Source: Polymorphobacter megasporae (lineage in GTDB: Bacteria; Pseudomonadota; Alphaproteobacteria; Sphingomonadales; Sphingomonadaceae). Taken from it: a DNA stretch of 64,000 nt. Location of the stretch: positions 1,302,001 to 1,366,000 of the forward strand of contig NZ_CP081848.1 in the NCBI RefSeq assembly GCF_018982885.2. Direction: 5' to 3'. Shown here piece by piece: positions 57,298 to 64,000 of this stretch (its first letter is position 1; each line of letters begins with the position of its first letter). Made by a program: the position numbers and the translations under genes. Under the pieces are notes generated by a model. It did not search any database, was not told the DNA's origin, and worked only from the letters and a program-made list of their open reading frames with translations.

Positions 57298-58649
57298 TGT
57301 ATTGGGACAATAAGGTTCTGTGGGCGGAGGGGATGTTCCTCCGCACGCAGCATTTCCAGCAGTTCGAGCGTTACGTCGAACGGACTGCGCAGTCATCCGT
57401 CCGCTGGCTGCAGCCGCTGGCGTGGGGATTTGCCCGGCTCGAGATCGACGATGCCTTGTTGCAGACCGGTATCATCGCGGTCTCGCGCGCATCGGGCATC
57501 CTGCCCGATGGCACGGTCTTTGAAGTTCCCGGCACCGACGACCATCCGATCCCGCTCGACGTCCCCGGCGACCTCAAGAACGTCGTCGTCCATCTGACGC
57601 TGCCGATCCGCCGCGAAGGCGGGACGAGTGCGCGGCTCGCGGCACCGCGCGCCGGTGACGCCGCGGTTCGGTGGACTGGGCAGGAGGTCGAAGTCGGCGA
57701 TACCGTCGCCGGGTCCGAAGCACGCGCGACGCTGATCGTCGGCAAGCTCGAACTGCGCCTGATGCACGACAATCAGGAGCGCGCCGGTTACGTCTCGCTG
57801 CCGCTGTGCCGCCTCGTCGAAAAACGCCTCGACGGGTCGATCGTCCTCGACCCGGCGTTCATCCCGACCTCGCTCAGTTGCGCCGCGTCGGAGCGGCTGA
57901 CGAGCTTCATCGCCGAAATGCGCGGCCTGTTGCAGCATCGCGGTGCGGCGATCGCCAACCGCCTGTCGAGCCAGGGTGGCAAGAGCACCGCCGAAATCAG
58001 CGACTTCCTCGTCCTGATGCTGGTCAACCGCAACGACATGCTGCTGCGCCATCTCGGCTCGCTCCAGGATCTCCACCCCGAGGCGCTGTACCGCACGTTC
58101 GTCGAACTTGCGGGCGAGCTGGCGACCTTCACCGAGGCTGCGACCAACCGTCCGCCGCAACTGCCGCCGTACAACCATGCCGATCTCGCCGGGTCGTTCC
58201 AGCCGCTGATCGGCTTCCTGCGCGAATCGCTGTCGGCGGTGTTCGAGCAGACTGCGATCCCGATCGCCCTCGAGGAACGCGCCTTCGGCATCCGCGTCGC
58301 CAAGATTACCGACCGCTCGCTGTTCACCGACTGCGTCTTCGTCGTCGCCGCAAGGTCGTCGATCGACGCCGAGCTGCTCCGTGCCAACCTGCCGAAGCGA
58401 ACGACGATCGGCGCGGTCGAGCGCATCCGCGATCTCGTCAACCTCCAGCTTGGCGGCGCACCGATTCGCCCGCTGCCCGCCGAGCCACGGCAGATTCCAT
58501 TCCGGTCGGGCATGATCTACTTCGAAATCAACACGCAGTCGGAGGACTGGCGACTGATCGAGCAATCGGGCGGCATCGCCATCCATGTCTCGGGTGACGT
58601 GCCCGATCTCGCGCTCGACCTATGGGCGATCCGGGGCCGCATCCGGTGA
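57297..58649 (+). CDS. tssK: T6SS baseplate protein TssK
   Basis: 450 residues from GTG at 57297, sharing one base with the tagH stop. The family start MYWDNKVLWAEGMFLRTQHF is exact. Later blocks are RLVEKRLDGSIVLDPAFIP and the C-terminal head with PFRSGMIYFEIN. It docks the baseplate onto the TssJLM membrane complex. Its stop overlaps the tssL start (GTGA). Confidence 0.97.
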   Translation: MYWDNKVLWAEGMFLRTQHFQQFERYVERTAQSSVRWLQPLAWGFARLEIDDALLQTGIIAVSRASGILPDGTVFEVPGTDDHPIPLDVPGDLKNVVVHLTLPIRREGGTSARLAAPRAGDAAVRWTGQEVEVGDTVAGSEARATLIVGKLELRLMHDNQERAGYVSLPLCRLVEKRLDGSIVLDPAFIPTSLSCAASERLTSFIAEMRGLLQHRGAAIANRLSSQGGKSTAEISDFLVLMLVNRNDMLLRHLGSLQDLHPEALYRTFVELAGELATFTEAATNRPPQLPPYNHADLAGSFQPLIGFLRESLSAVFEQTAIPIALEERAFGIRVAKITDRSLFTDCVFVVAARSSIDAELLRANLPKRTTIGAVERIRDLVNLQLGGAPIRPLPAEPRQIPFRSGMIYFEINTQSEDWRLIEQSGGIAIHVSGDVPDLALDLWAIRGRIR

Positions 58650-60049
58650 GCCGCAGCCCGTTCACCCCCGACGGGGATCGAACGCAGATCGGCGCCCCGC
58701 CGGGTGGCGACCGGACGGAGATCGGCGCGCCCGGCCCGTTCGATCGTCCGGCCTCGGCACCGCGCCCGAGCGACGACAGCGGCGACCGGACGATGATCGG
58801 GGCGAGCACCGGCGGGGCCATAGCGGCCAGCCCGTTCGCGCCCGCCAAGCTGACGCTCGACCAGCTGCCCTCGGTGGGCGGCAATCCGCTGATCGCGGCG
58901 GGCACGCCGCTGATCGCGCTCGCGGGGGGACTGCGGACCGTTCTCGCGCAACAGGAGACCGGCCGCCTGCGCCGGATCGTCATCGAGGAATTGCGCCGCT
59001 TCCAGGCGCGGACGCGCGAGTCGTCGATCGGCGAGGAGGAAATCCGCTACGGTCATTATGCGCTGTGCGCGCTGCTCGACGAGGTGATCATGTCGACGCC
59101 ATGGGGCGTCGGCACCGGCTGGGGCAAGCAGTCGCTCGTCGCCACTTTCCACAACGAAGTCGTTTCGGGCGACCGCATGTTCGAGGTCGCCGATGCGCTC
59201 GAGGCACGTCCGGGCCGGTCGCCCGCGCTGCTCGAACTGCTGTACGTCTGTTTCTCGTTCGGCTTCGAAGGACGGCTGCGGCTCGAGCGCGGCGGTGCGT
59301 CGAAGCTGCTCCAGCTGCGCGAGCGGCTGTACACCGCGATACGCAACCTGCGCGGACCGATCGAGCGCGAACTGTCGCCGCAGTGGAAGGGGATCGACGC
59401 GGCGTATCGCCCGATCGCCGCCGATATTCCGCTGTGGGTACTGCTTGCCGGGTTCGCCGCGCTGATGCTCCTGATCTACGCCGGCTTCGTCTTCACGCTC
59501 GGGCTGGTCGACGGCAGCGCGCGACCGCTCGGCGCGATCTATGCCGCCGGTCCGGCAAAACTGGCACGCGCGGCCCCTGCGCCGCCGTCGGATAACCGGC
59601 TTTATCTGACGATCCTCGACATCCTCAAGCCCGACATCGACGCCGGGCGTGTCGGCGTCACCGATGACCCCGGTGCGGTCGGTGTGCGGCTACTCGATCG
59701 GGGCTTGTTCGCCAGCGGTTCGGCCGACCTCGACGCCGGTTTCGGCCCGACGATGGGGCGCGTCGCGCAGGCGATCGGCCTCGTCACCGGCCCGGTCGCG
59801 GTCGCTGGACACACCGACGCCCAGCCGATCCGCTCGCTGCGCTTCCCTTCGAACCAGTCGCTGTCCGAAGCGCGCGCTAGTGCGGTCGTCGCCGCTTTGA
59901 CCGCCGCCGGGGTGCCGGGCGACCGGCTCAAGCCGACCGGATACGGCGAGACCCAGCCGATCGCCGACAACAAAAGCGAAAGCGCGCGCCGCCTCAACCG
60001 TCGTGTCGAGGTAACGATCCCAAAGACTTACGCCGAGACCCCGCGCTAA
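58646..60049 (+). CDS. tssL: T6SS membrane protein TssL with OmpA-like domain and Thr-x-Ile-Gly repeats
   Basis: 467 residues from GTG at 58646. The first 55 residues carry DRTQIG, DRTEIG and DRTMIG (Thr13, Thr24, Thr49), spaced by Pro/Gly/Ala-rich linkers. Then the DotU domain (about 70-260; LTLDQLPSVGGNPLIAAGTP), one membrane helix (about 263-288), and a C-terminal OmpA-like peptidoglycan-binding domain (AGHTDAQPI, LSEARASAV, NRRVEV). The N-terminal motifs are likely docking sites for the FHA protein after phosphorylation. Its stop overlaps the tssM start by one base. Confidence 0.95.
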   Translation: MSRSPFTPDGDRTQIGAPPGGDRTEIGAPGPFDRPASAPRPSDDSGDRTMIGASTGGAIAASPFAPAKLTLDQLPSVGGNPLIAAGTPLIALAGGLRTVLAQQETGRLRRIVIEELRRFQARTRESSIGEEEIRYGHYALCALLDEVIMSTPWGVGTGWGKQSLVATFHNEVVSGDRMFEVADALEARPGRSPALLELLYVCFSFGFEGRLRLERGGASKLLQLRERLYTAIRNLRGPIERELSPQWKGIDAAYRPIAADIPLWVLLAGFAALMLLIYAGFVFTLGLVDGSARPLGAIYAAGPAKLARAAPAPPSDNRLYLTILDILKPDIDAGRVGVTDDPGAVGVRLLDRGLFASGSADLDAGFGPTMGRVAQAIGLVTGPVAVAGHTDAQPIRSLRFPSNQSLSEARASAVVAALTAAGVPGDRLKPTGYGETQPIADNKSESARRLNRRVEVTIPKTYAETPR

Positions 60050-63000
60050 TGCTATACCGTCTTCGCCGTATGTTCGTCCGGCGGCCGCCGCGATGGCTGA
60101 TGATCGCGGTCGGCATCGTCTTCCTTGCGCTGTTCGTCTGGTTCGCCGGGCCGCTGGTGGCGATCGCCGGGGCGGTGCCGCTGGGCAGCGTGGTCGCGCG
60201 GCTTGTGACGATCGCCGTGATTCTTGGCGTCGTCGGTGCGATCTGGGGCTACCGGCGGTGGCGGACGGCGCGGCGCAACCAGGCGATGGTCGACGACCTC
60301 GCTGCGATCCCGCCCGCCGCCCCCGACGATGCCGACGAAGACGTCGCCGCGATGAACGAGCGCGCGGCACAGGCGCTCGCGTTGATGAAGACGACGCGCG
60401 TCGGCAAGGCCAAGGCGTTCATCTACGAGCTGCCGTGGTACCTGATCATCGGGCCGCCGGGCGCGGGCAAGACGACGGCGCTACAGAACGCTGGGCTCGA
60501 TTTCCCGGTGACGCAGTCGCTCGGCGACGGACCGGTGCGCGGCATCGGCGGGACGCGGACCATCGAGTGGTGGTTCACCGACCGCGCCGTGCTGATCGAC
60601 ACCGCCGGGCGCTACACGACGCAGGACAGCGACAAGATCGTCGACGGCAAGGCGTGGACCGGGCTGCTCGACCTGCTCAAGCGCCACCGCCCGCGCCAGC
60701 CGGTGACCGGCATCATCGTCGCAATTTCGACGACCGACCTGATCGGTGCCGACGAAGCGGCGGCGCTCGCGCATGGCCGCGCGATCCGGCAGCGGCTGAA
60801 CGAGGTTCAGACCGCCTTCGGCCTGCGCGTGCCGGTCTATGTCACGCTGACCAAGCTCGACCTGCTCGCGGGGTTCACCGAATTCTTCGACGACCTGCCG
60901 CAATCGGAGCGCGAGCAGGTTTGGGGCGGCACCTTCGAATTCGTCGTCGGGACCGGGCTGAACAAGGAGGCGGTCGACGAGACGACGCTCGGACGGCTGT
61001 TCGACGGGCTGATCCGACGGCTCGACGAGCGGCTGCTGCTCCGCATCCAGGCCGAACCCGATATCGCGCGGCGGGGTCTGGTGTTCGGCTTTCCCCAGCA
61101 GGTTGTGACGCTCCGCTCGCCGCTGCTGGCGATGATGCGGATCATCGCGCGCGAAACCAAGTTCGAGCCGACCCCGCTGGTGCGCGGCTTCTATCTGACG
61201 TCGGCGACGCAATTCGGCCGGCCGATCGACCGCCTGATGAACGCGCTCTCGGCGCGGATTGGCGTCGTCCTCGCGACCCCGCCCGGCGACGGTCCGCGCG
61301 GCCGCAGCTACTTCCTCCACGACCTGCTGACGCGGGTGGTGTTCCCCGAGGCGGCGATCGCCGGGCGCGACATCAAGGCCGAACGCCGCCGCCGCGCAAT
61401 CCGCCTCGCCGCGCTGGGAGTCGCCACCGCCGCAGTCGTCGCCGCGACGATGGTGTGGACGCTGGCGTACCTGCGCAATTCGGCGCTGATCACGCGGCTC
61501 GAACAGCGCGCCGACATCCTCCACCGCGACGTCACCGTTCTCGGTACCGAGCCGGTCGCCGACAGCGACCCGCTGCGTCCGCTCGCGGTCTTGAACGAAG
61601 CGCGTGCTTTGCCGTTCGGCAGCGCCGCACCTGCAGTCGATCGCTCGCCGGGGTTCAGCTGGGGCATCGGCCGCGAAAAAGCGCTGCGAACCCAGGTCGA
61701 TGGCACATATGTCAACTTGCTCAACCACCAGTTCCTGCCGCGTCTGCTGCTGTCGGTCGAGGGTGAGCTCAGCCGTTTAAACGCGCAGGGCGATGCCGCA
61801 CGCGACCCGGGCAAGGCGGGCCGCGCCGCCGATCCGCGCCCGGCAATCTACAACCTGCTGCGGATCTACCTGATGCTCGGCCGGGCCCCCGGAGCGCCGC
61901 TCGAACGGTCGGCGATCACCAGCTATTTCGCCGATCGCTGGGCCGACCTGCTACCGGCCGAGGAGCAGAGCGACACGCGCGCCGCTCTCGAGGCCCATCT
62001 CGACACCCTGCTGGCGAGCCCGATGACGCCCCCGGCGCTCAACGCGACCCTGATTACCGATGCGCGCCAACGGATCGGGACCCTTGGGCCCGGCGAGCGC
62101 GTCTATGTCCGGATGCTTGCCGACCAGCGCCTCCGCGACCTGTCGCCATTTGCCTTGACCGACGTCCCGGGCATCGCCAATTCGCGCCTGTTCCTGCGCA
62201 AGTCGAACGTGCCGCTGTCGACCGGCCTGCCGGGGATGTTCCGCCACGGCAACTTCTATCCGGTCGTCCTGCCGACGATCAGCCGCTACGCCGCGCAATC
62301 CGCCGACGAAGGCTGGGTCACCGGCGAGCGCGACGCGGGCGGAGCCGGGATCGGCCGGATCAAGGACGCGCTGCTGACCGCGTATCTCGCCGACTTCACC
62401 AATCGCTGGGACGACTTCATCGACGATATCGCGGTCAGCGGCGAGCGCCCGATCCGCGACCGCATCCAGCTTGCGACCCGCCCGCCGTCACCGGTGCGGT
62501 CGTTGTTCAACACGCTGGCGAGCGAGACCAACCTGACGCCGCCGTCGCTCAAGCAGGGGTCGAGCGGGCGCAATGCGCTTCAGGTCGCGTCGCTGTTCTC
62601 GCGTAACATCTATCGCGGCCTCCAGCGCGGCAACGCCATCGGCAGCGCGATCCAGAACGGGCCGCCGGGCCCGGCGGGGCCGCTCGACGAGGTGATCGCG
62701 CATTTCGCGTGGTTGCGCGACATGATCCCGCCGGGCGGGGCGGGTCCGCTCGATCAGGCGCTGGCGGCGCTCGGCGATGTCGGCAGCGCAGGCGGCGCGG
62801 CGGCGGCGGCGGCGGGTATGGGCAATCCCGCGCTACAGGCACAAAGCTCGGCGGCGGCGATGGCGGCGACGGCCAAGCTCGGTACGGTGTCGTCGACCCT
62901 GCCCCCGCAGGCGGGCGCGCTGTTCGAAGGCTTCGTCAAGGCGTCGGCGACCCAGCTCAACCATGACGCGCGCGACGCGGTGCGCGGGCAGTATGGCGCG

Positions 63001-63663
63001 CAGTTGCTGCCCGAATGCCAGTCTATCGTGAAGGGCGGCTATCCGTTCGGCGGCACCCCGTTGCGGCAGGTTTCGCTCGATGACTTCAGCCGCTTGTTCC
63101 GCCCGTCGGGGCTGCTCGATGCTTTTCAGAAGACGACGCTTGCCGGGCAGATCGATACCGGTGCGGCACGCTGGACGCTGACCCCGTCGGGCAAGGCGCT
63201 CGGGCTCGACCCGGCGGCGGTCGGCCGGTTTCAGGATGCGGCGAAGATCAGCGCCGCGTTTTTCCGGCCCGGCGATATCCGCCCCAATGTGCCGGTTACG
63301 ATCGAGCTTATCCGTCTTGCCGGAGCCCAGTCGGTGACCCTCGTCGTCGGCGGCATCCCCGCGACCTTCGCCGCGAGCGGCGGGCAGCCGGTCGATGTCC
63401 GCTGGCCGGGGAGCCTGCCGGGCGCGTCGATCGGCTTCCAGCGAATTCCCGCCCCGCCGGCCCCCGTGCCGCCGCGAACATGGCCGGGCGAGTGGGGCTT
63501 TGCCGCGATGATGCACGACCTCGGCGGGAGCAGCGCCGACCGCAACGGTGTGATCCTCACCGTCAACGACGGCGCGTTACAGGCGAAGGTCCGACTCCGC
63601 ATCGCGAACAACCCGTTTGCGACGACCAATCTCGCGGCGTTTCAATGTCCGGTGAAATTGTGA
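60049..63663 (+). CDS. tssM: T6SS membrane protein TssM (IcmF)
   Basis: 1204 residues, typical size. Two membrane helices lie near the N-terminus (about 15-70). A cytoplasmic domain has Walker A GPPGAGKTT (135-143), intact here. A third membrane helix is near 456-480, and a large periplasmic part follows with the IcmF-related and DUF1215-like region. An Ala-rich stretch lies near residue 905. It forms the inner ring of the membrane complex with TssL. It overlaps tssL and tagF. Confidence 0.97.
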   Translation: MLYRLRRMFVRRPPRWLMIAVGIVFLALFVWFAGPLVAIAGAVPLGSVVARLVTIAVILGVVGAIWGYRRWRTARRNQAMVDDLAAIPPAAPDDADEDVAAMNERAAQALALMKTTRVGKAKAFIYELPWYLIIGPPGAGKTTALQNAGLDFPVTQSLGDGPVRGIGGTRTIEWWFTDRAVLIDTAGRYTTQDSDKIVDGKAWTGLLDLLKRHRPRQPVTGIIVAISTTDLIGADEAAALAHGRAIRQRLNEVQTAFGLRVPVYVTLTKLDLLAGFTEFFDDLPQSEREQVWGGTFEFVVGTGLNKEAVDETTLGRLFDGLIRRLDERLLLRIQAEPDIARRGLVFGFPQQVVTLRSPLLAMMRIIARETKFEPTPLVRGFYLTSATQFGRPIDRLMNALSARIGVVLATPPGDGPRGRSYFLHDLLTRVVFPEAAIAGRDIKAERRRRAIRLAALGVATAAVVAATMVWTLAYLRNSALITRLEQRADILHRDVTVLGTEPVADSDPLRPLAVLNEARALPFGSAAPAVDRSPGFSWGIGREKALRTQVDGTYVNLLNHQFLPRLLLSVEGELSRLNAQGDAARDPGKAGRAADPRPAIYNLLRIYLMLGRAPGAPLERSAITSYFADRWADLLPAEEQSDTRAALEAHLDTLLASPMTPPALNATLITDARQRIGTLGPGERVYVRMLADQRLRDLSPFALTDVPGIANSRLFLRKSNVPLSTGLPGMFRHGNFYPVVLPTISRYAAQSADEGWVTGERDAGGAGIGRIKDALLTAYLADFTNRWDDFIDDIAVSGERPIRDRIQLATRPPSPVRSLFNTLASETNLTPPSLKQGSSGRNALQVASLFSRNIYRGLQRGNAIGSAIQNGPPGPAGPLDEVIAHFAWLRDMIPPGGAGPLDQALAALGDVGSAGGAAAAAAGMGNPALQAQSSAAAMAATAKLGTVSSTLPPQAGALFEGFVKASATQLNHDARDAVRGQYGAQLLPECQSIVKGGYPFGGTPLRQVSLDDFSRLFRPSGLLDAFQKTTLAGQIDTGAARWTLTPSGKALGLDPAAVGRFQDAAKISAAFFRPGDIRPNVPVTIELIRLAGAQSVTLVVGGIPATFAASGGQPVDVRWPGSLPGASIGFQRIPAPPAPVPPRTWPGEWGFAAMMHDLGGSSADRNGVILTVNDGALQAKVRLRIANNPFATTNLAAFQCPVKL

Positions 63664-64000
63664 CAGCGACCGTCGGCTTCTTCGGCAAGCTGCCCGCGCA
63701 CGGAGACTTTATCCGGCGCGGCCTGCCGACCGCGGCGACCTCTCTGCTCGACGACTGGGTGCAGGCGGGTTTCGGCCGGGCGGATGATCCTGCCGCCGCG
63801 ATCCGCGGCCTGCCGCCGGTGCGCTTCGCGAGCAGCGCAGTCGTCGACGGCGCGCTTTGCCTTGGGACGATGATCGCGAGCAACGACAGCGTCGGACGTG
63901 ATTACGTTCTCGTCGCCGTCCATTTGTCGCCAAACGTGTCTGGGGCGCTGCCCGAGCCGTTGCCTGACGCGTGGGACGATTGGTGCGCCCGCGCCGAGGC
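63660..64000 (+). CDS. tagF: T6SS-associated protein TagF (cut by the right edge)
   Basis: At least 113 residues, still open at the window end. GTG at 63660 overlaps the tssM stop (GTGA); an ATG at 63645 in the same frame would add five residues. The family start TVGFFGKLPAHGDFIRRGLP and the following LLDDWVQAGF match TagF/ImpM. In other systems TagF represses T6SS and can bind the FHA protein. The rest, and what follows, lies outside the window. Confidence 0.92.
   Translation, partial: MTATVGFFGKLPAHGDFIRRGLPTAATSLLDDWVQAGFGRADDPAAAIRGLPPVRFASSAVVDGALCLGTMIASNDSVGRDYVLVAVHLSPNVSGALPEPLPDAWDDWCARAE

Overview
The window is GC-rich, with tightly packed genes, many ATGA/GTGA stop-start overlaps and no stretch over 300 bases without a gene (longest gap 228 bases, 29953-30180). 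It looks like a chromosome segment of an alphaproteobacterium, most likely a sphingomonad. The reasons are a CcrM-type GANTC methyltransferase downstream of rnhB, a cyoABCD quinol oxidase, a DUF6491 lipoprotein, an OFA-type MFS carrier, paired DUF1800/DUF1501 genes and a peptide carrier operon with two amidohydrolases. This placement is inference; there is no rRNA here.

Left part (1-33 kb), mostly metabolism and housekeeping: a GH3 glycosidase cut by the left edge; an exported DUF3237 protein; cyoABCD with no cyoE; a PoxB-like ThDP enzyme; an exported methyltransferase-like protein; tRNA-Arg(CCG); endonuclease III; a CocE/NonD hydrolase; two small unknown proteins; an M20 hydrolase; an OFA carrier; an Nramp-like carrier with altered metal-site motifs; rnhB and ccrM; the glmM-DUF1272-thiD operon; an aldo/keto reductase; an SDR with NnrU; the POT carrier-amidohydrolase-amidohydrolase operon; an AT-richer orphan gene; a nitroreductase; a small GntR regulator; cysQ; pdeM. 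Two copies of a roughly 75-bp palindromic element occur. One is intergenic; the other lies in frame inside the signal peptide of an amidohydrolase.

Middle part (33-39.7 kb), almost all on the minus strand: a small repeat-type secreted protein, an EF-hand lipoprotein, an ECF sigma factor, a one-helix anti-sigma candidate, a CnrX-like periplasmic protein without His or Cys, then DUF1800 and DUF1501.

Right part (39-64 kb): a nearly complete type VI secretion system (T6SS). A Ser/Thr kinase is divergent from tssA-tssB-tssC-tssC paralogue-tagJ-tssE-tssF-tssG-tssH-hcp-vgrG-FHA protein-tssK-tssL-tssM-tagF (tagF is cut by the right edge). No tssJ lipoprotein gene, PAAR gene, PppA phosphatase gene or recognisable effector/immunity pair lies inside the window. 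The kinase tail and the TssL N-terminus share short Thr-x-Ile-Gly motifs, five copies in all. With the intact FHA domain this suggests a threonine-phosphorylation switch that assembles the secretion complex. This is the most interesting system in the window.
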